From: Halobacteriovoraceae bacterium | GTDB taxonomy: Bacteria > Bdellovibrionota > Bacteriovoracia > Bacteriovoracales > Bacteriovoracaceae | DNA: 64,000 bases | Assembly (NCBI GenBank): GCA_002712005.1 | Contig: PASP01000004.1 | Location: 33,302 to 97,301 of the forward strand | Direction of reading: 5' to 3' | Shown: positions 19,148-29,299 of the stretch, one piece after another | Numbering within the stretch: position 1 is the stretch's first letter | How the letters are laid out: each line of letters starts with the position of its first letter | Program-made: the position numbers and the translations under genes | Notes under the pieces: model-generated | Seen by the model: the letters and a program-made list of their open reading frames with translations, nothing else | Told to the model about the DNA's origin: nothing | The model's database searches: none

Positions 19148-20617
19148 ATGCACAGAAATCACACCCGAAGACTACTCCTTCTTACGGCCACTGTTACCCT
19201 TTCAGCGACCAACCTTTTTGCCCAAGACACTGTATCTATTCAAAGAATGAAAAGGGCCGAGATTAATAAAGAAACTCCTGATGATAAAACTTTCTTTATC
19301 GAAACTTTCTATTATGAAGACTATGTTTACTCTAAAGGAAAGAAAACTCAGTTGGGTGACCAAACCGAACTCTCTGCTTCTTTAAGATATCAATATTCAC
19401 CCGATACTTTTTTTAGAACTCGTTTTGAAACCTTTCCCGAAGACAACCGCTTTAATAATAAAACAAATCGTTTTGAACTTTTGGCCAACCACCAATACGG
19501 AAATGTTAACTTTCAACTCGATCTTGAAATTAATACGAATGAGAAAGACTCTGATGGATCGACAACCGGAGGTTCAACTGTTGGACTCGATTTAGATTCA
19601 GAATTTTCCGTTATTCAGTGGCAACTCAATGATAAGTTAAAACTAAGTTTTTATCCTTTTAACTTCGATGGAGAAGTTGGGGTTGAATTCAATACTTGGG
19701 ACGTTACCCGAATGTATTTCATCGATGGTGGACAAGCTTCCTTCATTGGTTCAGATCCCGGTACGACTAAAGTTGCTCAAAAAACAATTCCAGGTCTTGA
19801 AGTTACTCTAGGTGATTCTAGAATGAACTTCTACGTAGGAGCGGGTGCTGCAACTTACCTCTACCCAACAAACCCAGACTTCGATATTCAATTTAACACC
19901 ACCGCTGTTCGTTGGGAGAGAAAAGAGAATATTGGATATAAATTTGGTGCTAATTACTTAAGTGAATCAACTCGTGCTTCTTTTGCAGCTGTTGGACATA
20001 CTCAGGCAGATGAAACAGGATCCTTACTTGAGAGAGCCGCAGCTTTCTACGGGATTCATAAAATGACAACTGGACTTGTTTTTGAGGGTGAATTAGTTGG
20101 AGCAACGGCTGGGAAGAATGCTTGGCGCTTAAATCGTTCAAGTACATGGTTTGAGCAAACGACTTTCCCTACCTATCAACCGGTTTACTCTGACTACAAT
20201 GGAAATCGTCAAAACTGGCTAGGAAAAACGGACTTTGCCGTTAGCTTAAGAATGGGTTATGAGGTTAGCGATACTTGGACTCCTTACTATGCCCTTCGCT
20301 ATCAAGGAGAGCACTTTGTTTATTCAGATCCAGAAAGTGCGCACATCTTAAGAACTGCTGATGAATCTCAATCACACGGTGGCCTTCATAGAGTGGCCAT
20401 TGGATCTTTCTTAAATTACGGAAACTTTGTCGTTAATCCTGAACTTGAATACAGAAAGGCAAAGAATGCTGTTTTCACCAATGCTTCTGATGCGGTAGAT
20501 ATTACGAGCTCTACCTACCAGGGACAAAGATTACAGGCAAAATTCTCAAATGATGATGTTGTTCTAAAAGTACAACTTACATATAGCTTTGATGGCAGTA
20601 AACCATTTACACCATAA
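19148..20617 (+). CDS. Outer-membrane beta-barrel protein
   Basis: A signal peptide ending near NLFAQ is followed by about 460 residues of alternating aromatic and polar strands, as in porin-like barrels. I prefer the ATG at 19148 because it directly precedes the signal peptide; the ATG at 19133 adds five residues. It is the first gene of an operon with a repeat lipoprotein and a secreted nuclease, 19 bases before the next gene. It may be the outer-membrane partner of these, but this is inference. Confidence 0.8.
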   Translation: MHRNHTRRLLLLTATVTLSATNLFAQDTVSIQRMKRAEINKETPDDKTFFIETFYYEDYVYSKGKKTQLGDQTELSASLRYQYSPDTFFRTRFETFPEDNRFNNKTNRFELLANHQYGNVNFQLDLEINTNEKDSDGSTTGGSTVGLDLDSEFSVIQWQLNDKLKLSFYPFNFDGEVGVEFNTWDVTRMYFIDGGQASFIGSDPGTTKVAQKTIPGLEVTLGDSRMNFYVGAGAATYLYPTNPDFDIQFNTTAVRWERKENIGYKFGANYLSESTRASFAAVGHTQADETGSLLERAAAFYGIHKMTTGLVFEGELVGATAGKNAWRLNRSSTWFEQTTFPTYQPVYSDYNGNRQNWLGKTDFAVSLRMGYEVSDTWTPYYALRYQGEHFVYSDPESAHILRTADESQSHGGLHRVAIGSFLNYGNFVVNPELEYRKAKNAVFTNASDAVDITSSTYQGQRLQAKFSNDDVVLKVQLTYSFDGSKPFTP

Positions 20618-20636
20618 TTATATAGGATAAAGAACC

Positions 20637-22694
20637 ATGAAATGTTTGAATAAAATCATTGGACTTATCATTCTCTGTAGCCTTCTTTCAACTTGTGGAG
20701 ACTCAACTGAAGTGAAGGTTTCTGAGTATAATGATCCAAGAGTTGAAACTCTAATTGAAGAGGCAACGGACATTGATTACCTCATCGCTTCAGAGCAAAT
20801 TCTAAGAAATAGCTCTCAAAGGGATAAAGATAATCTCAAGTCATCTCTTCATAATATTAGAGTTAATCTTGCGATACTTGATGAAAATCCAAATGATGCT
20901 AATGCCCTTCAGAGATTAAACTCGGCTCTCGATTCCTACCAAGGACTTATCATTACAGAAAGAGACCAAGAGCGTATTCGCCCTATCTTTGACTTAGCAG
21001 CGAAACTTTTGGCCAAATATGCGAAAGCTCAAAATACTGATCTCGAAAATATTCGCTGGTCTGTATTCTCTTATCGCTTCTCTGATGGTCTTGGGGATTT
21101 CACCAATATGATTGAAAATAGCACTTGGAAAGTACGCTATGTTCAACAAGAAAGATATTTGGCGAATTTTGGAAATGGTTCTCCTTCAACCGCTGTTATG
21201 TTGAGTCCCATCTATGATTTAAGCAATGTTAAAAACGCGGCCTATTCAATTCGCCACAACATTGGTGTTGAAGATGATCTTGGCTCAGAAGCGACAAGAG
21301 CTGAAATCATGAATAATACTTTTAAAGTTATGGTTTCAACTACCTATCAAAAAGGTGAAGAATTCGATTTCTCCAAGTTTAAAAGACTTCCCATGGGTCC
21401 CATACCTACTGGTTTAAACTTTGATACGGTTGATTCAGGAATCATCGATCTCTCTGCTTACTCAGGTAAGAAAAATGTGACCTTCGCCATCGTTTTTGAT
21501 CAGCAAAAGAGACTGGAACGTTTTAGTTGGATAAGCTGGTCCATTGAGAGATTTAATCTCTATGGACTCACAGATACAGAACTCCCCTATGTATCCGCAT
21601 ATATTCCGCCCATTCCATCTTCTTGGTCTTACCAATTTGGTGAACAAGGATTTAGCAACCTACAACAAGTTACGGTAGAGGGTACTCCTGATGAGTTTGT
21701 TGTTGGTGAACATGGTGGAAATAAATTTATTAAGATGCAAAATCAGAATGCGAGAGGAACAAAACTTCTCTTTACTGCGCCCCTTGATCTTAAAAGTTTA
21801 AATGAACCAGCTGTTCAATTTGAGCACACTATCAACTTCTATGAAGGTGAGGCCAAAGAAAAGAAAGACCTAAGAATGATGGTTGCTGAATATCAAGAGG
21901 GAGTTCATCCAAAAGATCTCGCGTGGGAAACTTTAGATTTTGAAGTAGGGCCAGATGGCGGTAGTTGGAATGTATTCAAATCAGAAGACTTACCTCTTCC
22001 CGATAAATTTAAAGGAAAAGTGGTTCGTCTTGGCTGGTCTCATACTTCAAGAGATGGAAGTACACCAGTTTGGCAGATGATCTCTACTAATATTAAAGAC
22101 CTTACCGATAGTGGTTTCAATGTAGAAGTTCTTGAAGATGACTTTTCAACGGGCTCAGATGCTGATGATACTCCAGTGGATCCCGCTGCCTTTACGTGGA
22201 ATTATGACTTTGGAGGCCAAGGTTTATCCGACTTCAGTCAAATCACAATAGAGGGAGCTCCTGGTCAATTTACTGAAGGAGAACACAATGGAGTTGCTTT
22301 TGTAAAAATGCAGGCAAGAGATGTCGTTGGAACTCAACTTCTCTTCTCCAATGTAATCGACCTTACGAGCAATAAAGAGGCAACCATTCAAGTCTCTCAT
22401 ACGATTAATTTCTACAAAGATGAATTCAAGGCGCAAAACGATGTAAAAATCTTAGTGGCCCTTGATCAAGAATCTGTAGAGGCTAAAGATTTAACTTGGG
22501 AAGTACTCGATTTCCAACAAGGACCAAATGGTAGTGATTGGAATGTTTACACCACTGAAGATCTTCCTATTCCTGCGAATATGCAAGGAAAAAAAATTAG
22601 AGTCGCCTTCTCTCATACATCACGAGAAGGAAGTACTCCCGTATGGCAAATCTTATCGGCCAATATTAAAGATCAGAGTTTAATTGGAGAATAG
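20637..22694 (+). CDS. Lipoprotein with two tandem choice-of-anchor-like domains
   Basis: The signal ends in LLSTC. A helical N-terminal region of about 120 residues is followed by three beta-rich segments. The last two, about residues 330-500 and 520-680, are clear duplicates sharing HTINFY, DLPLP/DLPIP, SHTSR and GSTPVWQ. Such jelly-roll modules resemble the choice-of-anchor or cleaved-adhesin type that bind surfaces or substrates. Its stop is one base from the next ATG, so it is tightly coupled to the nuclease lipoprotein. A substrate-binding or anchoring role is inferred. Confidence 0.8.
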   Translation: MKCLNKIIGLIILCSLLSTCGDSTEVKVSEYNDPRVETLIEEATDIDYLIASEQILRNSSQRDKDNLKSSLHNIRVNLAILDENPNDANALQRLNSALDSYQGLIITERDQERIRPIFDLAAKLLAKYAKAQNTDLENIRWSVFSYRFSDGLGDFTNMIENSTWKVRYVQQERYLANFGNGSPSTAVMLSPIYDLSNVKNAAYSIRHNIGVEDDLGSEATRAEIMNNTFKVMVSTTYQKGEEFDFSKFKRLPMGPIPTGLNFDTVDSGIIDLSAYSGKKNVTFAIVFDQQKRLERFSWISWSIERFNLYGLTDTELPYVSAYIPPIPSSWSYQFGEQGFSNLQQVTVEGTPDEFVVGEHGGNKFIKMQNQNARGTKLLFTAPLDLKSLNEPAVQFEHTINFYEGEAKEKKDLRMMVAEYQEGVHPKDLAWETLDFEVGPDGGSWNVFKSEDLPLPDKFKGKVVRLGWSHTSRDGSTPVWQMISTNIKDLTDSGFNVEVLEDDFSTGSDADDTPVDPAAFTWNYDFGGQGLSDFSQITIEGAPGQFTEGEHNGVAFVKMQARDVVGTQLLFSNVIDLTSNKEATIQVSHTINFYKDEFKAQNDVKILVALDQESVEAKDLTWEVLDFQQGPNGSDWNVYTTEDLPIPANMQGKKIRVAFSHTSREGSTPVWQILSANIKDQSLIGE

Positions 22695-22695
22695 A

Positions 22696-25389
22696 ATGAA
22701 ATCATCGTTTAAGGTTTATTTTCAAATTCTATCGATGCTAATCACAGCTCAGCTACTTTCTTGTGGAAGTAGTTACCAAATGGAATCTGGTGATAATTTT
22801 ATTTCAACACTTAAGGGTTTTGAAGTAAAGGAAACGGATAAAGGAACAGCTAAGATATACACTTCCACAAGTGCTGGAAACTTAATGGCAACAGCAATTA
22901 AGGAAGTCTATGATCTCGATATTGTACTCTACCCTCAGGCCTTAATAAATGATTACAACTATGGATTTGCTCATGCAAATATGACCAGTTCAGAGGTTGA
23001 TTACTTACTTGATATCTACCCAAAAAATGGAAATAAAGACCAATTTATGATTGGACTGATGGACGGAGCATCCATTAAGCATTTGATCAGAACACGAGTC
23101 CAAGACACTTTCAATCTTGACGTGGAAGTGGCCGGATTAGTTTATAATATCAACCTAATGGCCGGAGTGGTACAGACCTCGTACTTCGAATTGGCCAACG
23201 GTAGAAAGTTTGATGACGATAAAACCTATCGTATTGCGATCAATCAACATTTCTTCTTCTCAGGAGAAACTTTCCCCTCTTACAAATATAGAAATAACTT
23301 AAATTTTAGTTTTGTAAGAAGTGGGATTCGTTTTTCTGCAAGAGAAGCTCTTACCAAGTATCTCTCCGAAACAAAGATTCTCCCCTTCTTAGACAATAAA
23401 AGAGGAACAGTTACAGACTTTGAATTGAAATATGCAGGAAAATACAAGACCTATGAAATTCAAAGTGACCGCCACCGCTCTCCCCTTTGGGGAAAGAAGG
23501 TTGTAACTTCAGGAATTGTTACAGCTCTTGATAATGTCGAGTGGTTTCCAAGAGGCGTCGATATCATCATTCAAGATCCTAAAGGAGATGGAAGAGATGA
23601 AACATCCGATGCTCTACATATCCATCTTGATAGCGATGCTACTGAAGTTCAAATTGGTGACTATATCGAAGTAACCGGTACGGTCTGGGAAAGAATGACA
23701 TTAGATGCCAATCAAAATATGTCTAAGACAGTGATTCGCAATGTAACGGATGTCAAAATAATTTCAACAAAGAATAAACTCCCCGAGCCAGTTCTTCTAG
23801 GTTATGACGGACGTCAAATTCCTGATCGAGTTCTTTCCACTTATAAAGGTAATCTTAACTTTAAAACTTACCTCACCTTAACAGACGGTATTGATTTCTG
23901 GGAATCACTAGAAGGAATGCGCGTAAAAATTAGAAACCCTAGAGTTACAGGTTTCCGCGGAGGACATGAAGAATTAGCGAGACAGAGTGTTCAGCGCTAT
24001 ATCACTCTCTATGTGCTACCAGACGGAAAGAGACGCTCTTATAAAACAACTTATGCTGGTGGAGTAAGAGAAGACTTTATGAGAGGAGACTATTCTCCAG
24101 AAGTCCTTCACTTATCCACAGGGAATCTATCGGCTCCCGATATAGTTGATCCTGAAGATTATTATAATGTTGGTGATATTATCGAAGCTGATATTGTTGG
24201 TAATATTAGCTATGAAATGAACCTCTTTGGTGGTGGAGAATACACTTTAGTTCTGCCCATTAAAGAAGAAGCTTTCACTAGTGATAAGATCAAAAGAAGA
24301 GATCTTGATTTTCCAGCTTTCACAGCAGATGTAGATTGTGAAAAGATCAATCCCAACAAGAACCACTGGCCTATAGAATGTCGTCCAAGAACGACTTTAA
24401 AAGGTGAAGGTTCTAAGCTTACAGTGGCCACCTTTAACCTTAAAAACCTTTCTTCCAATGAAGATGGAACCATTGACTATGGAAATGAAAGAATGGCCGA
24501 AATGGGTAAGGCCATCCGTTTTAGCCTACAATGTCCAGATATCGTGAACCTAGTAGAGGTCCAAGACGACAATGGACAAGACCTCCAAGGAGGTACAGGA
24601 GCTGGAAGAACTCTCAAAAATATTATTGAGGCTTCCTCTTGTGATGAACAAGGTGTCCTTTACAAGACAGTTAATATCGACCCCATCAATCATAGTGAGG
24701 GGGGGCAACCCGGTGGTAATATTCGAGAATCTATCATCTATAATGCTGCTAGAGTAAGTTTCACACCACGTTTTGATGAGCGCTATAATGGCAATATTCT
24801 CAATAGAGAGCTTAGAGAAACTACTGTAACTAAAGAGGGTGACCTTTCTGTTAACCCAGGACGTATCTTCCCTCTTTCAGAAGAATTTAGAAACACGAGA
24901 AAAAGTATCGTTGCGCAATTTGAATTCAGAGGAGAAAAAGTTTTCCTTATTGGAAACCACCTCAATTCTAAACTTGGTGACAGTTCATTCTGGGGAGAAA
25001 GACAACCTCCTTATATACGCTCGGATGAGAGAAGACATGCTTCAGCGACCCTCTTGGCCCAGTTTGTAAGAATCTTGAATATGAGAAATAATCAAAAGGC
25101 CAATGTTATCGTTCTCGGTGACATGAATGCTCATTACAATGAAAGATCCATGACAGCACTAGAAAACAATGGTGCATTAACGAATATGATGTTTGTTGAT
25201 GAGCTGACTCCACCAGAAGAGCGCTACACTCACAACTACAACGGGGAATCAAGTGCGATCGATTTTATCTTCGCTTCTCAAAATCTGATGTCAATGGATC
25301 CTAAGCTAGAGCCTATCCATATCAATTCGGACTATATGGGAAGACTGTCTGACCACGACCCTGTCATCTCTCAATTTACTTTTCGATAA
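22696..25389 (+). CDS. Large secreted nuclease lipoprotein (5'-nucleotidase C-domain, OB fold, EEP domain)
   Basis: The lipobox is LLSC. Residues 30-220 resemble the C-terminal substrate domain of 5'-nucleotidases, without the metallophosphatase half. Residues 260-360 look like the OB-type module of ExeM/YhcR nucleases. Residues 570-897 are an endonuclease/exonuclease/phosphatase domain with ATFNLKNLS, LVEVQDDN, GDMNAHYN and SDHDPV, so the metal and catalytic residues are intact. The ATG at 22696 has GGAG upstream. The protein is probably displayed at the surface, where it would degrade external nucleic acid, which would suit a predator or scavenger. Confidence 0.87.
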   Translation: MKSSFKVYFQILSMLITAQLLSCGSSYQMESGDNFISTLKGFEVKETDKGTAKIYTSTSAGNLMATAIKEVYDLDIVLYPQALINDYNYGFAHANMTSSEVDYLLDIYPKNGNKDQFMIGLMDGASIKHLIRTRVQDTFNLDVEVAGLVYNINLMAGVVQTSYFELANGRKFDDDKTYRIAINQHFFFSGETFPSYKYRNNLNFSFVRSGIRFSAREALTKYLSETKILPFLDNKRGTVTDFELKYAGKYKTYEIQSDRHRSPLWGKKVVTSGIVTALDNVEWFPRGVDIIIQDPKGDGRDETSDALHIHLDSDATEVQIGDYIEVTGTVWERMTLDANQNMSKTVIRNVTDVKIISTKNKLPEPVLLGYDGRQIPDRVLSTYKGNLNFKTYLTLTDGIDFWESLEGMRVKIRNPRVTGFRGGHEELARQSVQRYITLYVLPDGKRRSYKTTYAGGVREDFMRGDYSPEVLHLSTGNLSAPDIVDPEDYYNVGDIIEADIVGNISYEMNLFGGGEYTLVLPIKEEAFTSDKIKRRDLDFPAFTADVDCEKINPNKNHWPIECRPRTTLKGEGSKLTVATFNLKNLSSNEDGTIDYGNERMAEMGKAIRFSLQCPDIVNLVEVQDDNGQDLQGGTGAGRTLKNIIEASSCDEQGVLYKTVNIDPINHSEGGQPGGNIRESIIYNAARVSFTPRFDERYNGNILNRELRETTVTKEGDLSVNPGRIFPLSEEFRNTRKSIVAQFEFRGEKVFLIGNHLNSKLGDSSFWGERQPPYIRSDERRHASATLLAQFVRILNMRNNQKANVIVLGDMNAHYNERSMTALENNGALTNMMFVDELTPPEERYTHNYNGESSAIDFIFASQNLMSMDPKLEPIHINSDYMGRLSDHDPVISQFTFR

Positions 25390-25397
25390 AGAAACTC

Positions 25398-26534
25398 ATG
25401 GAGTGGGAAAATTTAAAATCTTATATAGATAAGATTCTGAGCTTTTCCCACTGCTCTTTTTCTCGAGAACGCATACTTAATTTTGAACAAGAAAGAGTGA
25501 GTACCGATTGTTCTGGTATTATACACTTATTATTAGAACTCATTAATAATGAATCAATTCCAAAGTCTTATAAAGCTTTTGAAATCTACAATCACCTATT
25601 ACTCTCAACCCACTCTTCAAGTTATATCCACCATGTAAGAGAAGGAATGGTACTTCTTTGGAAAAAAAAGTCACCTCCCAAATCAGGAGATACAGGTCAT
25701 TGCTGTATTGTATACCAGGCCCCTATCGAAGTCGTCTCTAGTCGAAAAGGAAGAAGAGAATTTGAAATAGAAATATTTGAAGTTTCAAAAAACGCAAACG
25801 GCCCTCAGAGAAGAAAGATAAGAATTCAAACTGATCTTTGTGGACGTATGATGGGAGTTCTTTGGAATAAGTGGAAACAGACCAATCTCATTGTTCATGA
25901 TACCTTCTCACAAAATCGGCCAAAATGCGTAAAATGTAAGAGGGTTATCTCACTGTGCTACTGTTTTCTCTTACCTCAAAACCCATGGTCTTCTCCGCCA
26001 ATTACAATCATTCGACATCCAAGTGAATTAAAACACCCCTTAGGTAGTGTTAAAATTTTAGAAAACTCGTTTAATGGATTAGAGATCTTAGATACTGAAA
26101 TCGTCAATCAACATTCTTTTTCAAAGAAAGTTGCCCTTATTTACCCCAGCGAAAAGGCCATAGAATGGGATGATTTTAAAATTCAAAATAAGGAAGAAAT
26201 CGAAAACTTCCAATTTATTCTTCTCGACGGTACTTGGAAGAAGACAAAGAAAATCCTTTACTCCAATTCTTGGCTTCAATCGATCCCTCATTTAAAGATC
26301 CAGCGAGATCAACTTCCCCAGTATAAGATTAGAAAAGAGTTAAGTTCAGAGCACTACTCAACTTTAGAAGTCTTTAGTGAACTTTGGACAAAGATTGATT
26401 CTCAAGCTCGCTATAAAGGAGCAAGGCTTGAAGAGATATTTAATTTTGTTATTGATCATCAATTAAATAAGATTGGTGCTGATAAATACAATCACAATTA
26501 TCAGCACTATCCTGGATTTATAAAAAGAAAATAG
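25398..26534 (+). CDS. NlpC/P60-like domain fused to a DTW (tRNA acp3U) domain
   Basis: Residues 175-378 are a DTW domain, the family of tRNA-uridine aminocarboxypropyltransferases (TapT): CVKC and CYC zinc cysteines at 177-189, HPSE at 207 and LDGTW at 276. Residues 1-160 look like a papain-type NlpC/P60 fold with DCSG (Cys38) and GDTGHCCIV (His101). No signal peptide is seen. The nuclease gene ends just upstream, so it may share its transcript. The fusion is unusual and the N-terminal assignment rests on two motifs only. Confidence 0.75.
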   Translation: MEWENLKSYIDKILSFSHCSFSRERILNFEQERVSTDCSGIIHLLLELINNESIPKSYKAFEIYNHLLLSTHSSSYIHHVREGMVLLWKKKSPPKSGDTGHCCIVYQAPIEVVSSRKGRREFEIEIFEVSKNANGPQRRKIRIQTDLCGRMMGVLWNKWKQTNLIVHDTFSQNRPKCVKCKRVISLCYCFLLPQNPWSSPPITIIRHPSELKHPLGSVKILENSFNGLEILDTEIVNQHSFSKKVALIYPSEKAIEWDDFKIQNKEEIENFQFILLDGTWKKTKKILYSNSWLQSIPHLKIQRDQLPQYKIRKELSSEHYSTLEVFSELWTKIDSQARYKGARLEEIFNFVIDHQLNKIGADKYNHNYQHYPGFIKRK

Positions 26535-26541
26535 ACTGTTT

Positions 26542-28728
26542 CTAGTCTTGAGGTAGTCCCGACAAGATACTATCGGCCCAGCTGTCTATAACATTATCAG
26601 GTACTTCAACCTCTACTGATTTCACTTCAACTGTCCCACGTGGTGTGCTTACAGGCATTTCATCTCCAATGGGGGCTTCATTTGTGCCATCGACAACTCC
26701 AGCTTCTGCAATCCCATTCTTATCTTCGATAATCACAACTTCGGTTTTCACCCCTGTATCGCTCGTACCCGTATAAGTATGTTCAACAACATCCTCACGA
26801 ATAAGTTCTTCTTTATGCTCAAGATCATTACCAACTGCAAAATGATCTTTAATAAAAGGCAAGAGTACAGCAGAGTAGAAAACTAAATAGTCCCACTTTC
26901 CTAGGGTTGCAAAGGCATGGTAGGCACAAAAATCTAGTCCCGTTTGGAGAGGCCAATAGGCTTTACTTAATCCCGTTTTCTTGGCCAAGGCATTCGCTAG
27001 GCGAGGTATAACTTTATGGCGAATAGGATTTATAACGGCCATATTTTTTACTCCTAACCAAACACCGTGGTAGAGAAAAGATATAGGTAATAATGCCGCC
27101 ATATCATTTATAGAAAGAGGAGTTACGACTTTATGGCCTAAGGCCATAAAGAGATGATCAAATCCCGTTGTAAGGGAGAGAAGACCAACACTTGAGAAGA
27201 ATCCCTTTAAAGCAACGCCCTTTAACTTTCCAAAGACTCGATTGGTCTTAGTTAAAGCGTTTGTTATCACTTCTTTTTCAGGAATCTGGGTTCCAAAAGC
27301 AAGATCTCCTTTGAATGAAGCACGACAATTAGCTTCTGCCATAACAGGTGCAAATGCAGCACCATTAATCATAATTTCAATAGGAAATCGTTGAAAACTT
27401 TCAGGGTTTTGATAGTAGAACCAAGTGAGTCCTCCCCACATGATACCTAGGTCCATGACCATAGATTTTAGAACGACAGGATTATTACCCAAACAAGAGA
27501 AAGCTTTCTTATAAGAGCGAAGTTTGAATATTTCCAGCCATCCATTTCTCGCTTGTTTATTATAACAGTCAAGATCAGCACAAGACTTTTGCCCTTTACT
27601 CAATTTATCCCAAAGATCCCTAGTTCTTTCAATGGTAACTTCTGCAAAGCTCTTATTTACGACAGGTGGTCTATCTTGATAAGGAGCAAATTTTTGGTAT
27701 TGATCCCTTAAGATCATTCCAAGATCAACATCTATCCCCTCTGCTTTTCGGATACCTCTGTAATATTGCAGGCTCTCTTCAGAGAAGAATTCTTCATCAA
27801 ATAAATATTTTGTAAATCCATCTTTATTAAATCTTGGCTCTAGTAGAGAAAAGAGTTGAATATAGATAAGACTCTGTTTTTTGAGTTCATCCGCATCTAC
27901 CAGATCATCTACAAATTTTTTCGTAACTTGATTATGTAAAGTGAGAAGGTTCTTCTTTCCATCTGTTACCATTTGCTTACGAGTAGACTTAGACATGTGC
28001 TTGGCCACTTCTCTATACTCTTTAAGCCATAGATTTATATTGTCATAAATATGATCCCCATCAAGACTTTCGAAGTCAGCTTTTGCAAATACCCAATAGG
28101 TAAACTCTTTCAGCTCATCCTGAGAAATTTCATCATCAGCATTCTGGGCCTTTGCCCAGAGACCTTGGATGATAGAGCTTCTCTTATTAACCATTTCAAT
28201 TGCTTCTATCTCTTCTGTTTTCAATTCTTTAACAACAGCTTCAGCCTCTTCTTCTATTTTTGAAACTTGTTCTGAAGCTTTGATGAGATCTTCTTTTTCT
28301 GTATTTCTCCAATGATTAAAGAAATCCTTCTTATATTGATTCCAATTGGAGCGAAATGAATCAAAGGAACTTCCTGAATATTTATATTGTTGAAAAGTGG
28401 ACATCATAGACATCCATGAGTCCTGCAATGTTGGGCTCTCGTAAGATAGGACCTTCCCTCTTAAGTCAGTTAAGTACTCTTCAACTTCAAGCTGTTTTTC
28501 ACTTGAAGGGTTTGCGATGAGCTCCTCTTCTAATTTTGTTAATCGATTTAAGGCCTTATGACTAAATGAAGTTTCATCGTAAACTTCTCCAAAGACACTA
28601 AAACAACTTCCATCCTGTGAAGCTAAAGATCGAGAATAGTCTTTTGGGACTTGAGACGGATCTTTACTCAGGTGAGAGCAACTAGAGGAAAGAGAAAGGG
28701 CAATAAAAGGTATAATCAGTTTTTTCAT
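26542..28728 (-). CDS. Large lipoprotein with helical N-half and membrane segments
   Basis: The signal ends in SLSSSC. Residues 40-400 are helical and charged, with some coiled-coil character. The region around 410-640 has several hydrophobic stretches that may enter a membrane. The C-terminal 90 residues are acidic and valine-rich. I do not recognise the family; the size and layout look lineage-specific. It is convergent with the DTW fusion gene. Confidence 0.65.
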   Translation of the reverse strand: MKKLIIPFIALSLSSSCSHLSKDPSQVPKDYSRSLASQDGSCFSVFGEVYDETSFSHKALNRLTKLEEELIANPSSEKQLEVEEYLTDLRGKVLSYESPTLQDSWMSMMSTFQQYKYSGSSFDSFRSNWNQYKKDFFNHWRNTEKEDLIKASEQVSKIEEEAEAVVKELKTEEIEAIEMVNKRSSIIQGLWAKAQNADDEISQDELKEFTYWVFAKADFESLDGDHIYDNINLWLKEYREVAKHMSKSTRKQMVTDGKKNLLTLHNQVTKKFVDDLVDADELKKQSLIYIQLFSLLEPRFNKDGFTKYLFDEEFFSEESLQYYRGIRKAEGIDVDLGMILRDQYQKFAPYQDRPPVVNKSFAEVTIERTRDLWDKLSKGQKSCADLDCYNKQARNGWLEIFKLRSYKKAFSCLGNNPVVLKSMVMDLGIMWGGLTWFYYQNPESFQRFPIEIMINGAAFAPVMAEANCRASFKGDLAFGTQIPEKEVITNALTKTNRVFGKLKGVALKGFFSSVGLLSLTTGFDHLFMALGHKVVTPLSINDMAALLPISFLYHGVWLGVKNMAVINPIRHKVIPRLANALAKKTGLSKAYWPLQTGLDFCAYHAFATLGKWDYLVFYSAVLLPFIKDHFAVGNDLEHKEELIREDVVEHTYTGTSDTGVKTEVVIIEDKNGIAEAGVVDGTNEAPIGDEMPVSTPRGTVEVKSVEVEVPDNVIDSWADSILSGLPQD

Positions 28729-28867
28729 AGCGGTACTATTATCGGAAGAATAGACCTTAAAATTGAACTTTTCTCTATATTATTTCAGCTCAATTTTAAT
28801 AATTATCAATAACTTATATTGCCCTAGGGGATAAAAATATCTTTATTCGTAAGATTTTGAGAAATCT

Positions 28868-29212
28868 CTAAACAAAATCACTGATTTTTTCTGGTGGTCT
28901 TGCAATGATGGCCTTCTTCCCTTTAACGACAATGGGACGTTCTAAAAGCTTTGGGGTTTTAGTAAGAGCTTTTATTATTTCTTTCTCTTTCTCTGTATCA
29001 AAGGGGTTCTCTTTAAACTCAGTTTCTTTTTTTCTAATTAAAGATGAAACTTCATCTCCCAACATTACAATTAAATTTTCGACTTCAGCTTTATCAAGAC
29101 CAGTTTTAAGATACTCGATAATCTCCACATCATGTCCACCATCGTTAAGCATCTCCAAAGCTTGACGACTCTTACTACATCTTGGGTTGTGATAAATTTT
29201 TACCTTCGCCAT
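28868..29212 (-). CDS. arsC: ArsC-family arsenate reductase (glutaredoxin type)
   Basis: The protein has the catalytic HNPRCSKSRQALE motif (Cys about residue 12) and the arginine segments RPIVV and ARPPEKISDFV of the ArsC/Spx-like fold. Glutaredoxin-dependent ArsC reduces arsenate to arsenite. I chose the start at 29212, where AAAAAGGA precedes the ATG; an upstream frame extends further but lacks a site. No other ars gene is nearby. A role in arsenate reduction is probable, but close relatives (YffB type) lack it. Confidence 0.88.
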   Translation of the reverse strand: MAKVKIYHNPRCSKSRQALEMLNDGGHDVEIIEYLKTGLDKAEVENLIVMLGDEVSSLIRKKETEFKENPFDTEKEKEIIKALTKTPKLLERPIVVKGKKAIIARPPEKISDFV

Positions 29213-29299
29213 ATTCTTTCCTTTTTCTGTATAGAAATTTCTTTCATATTTTAGTTTCATTCCCTTTACCTGTCGAGTTTGAGCTGTCACACTAGGCTC

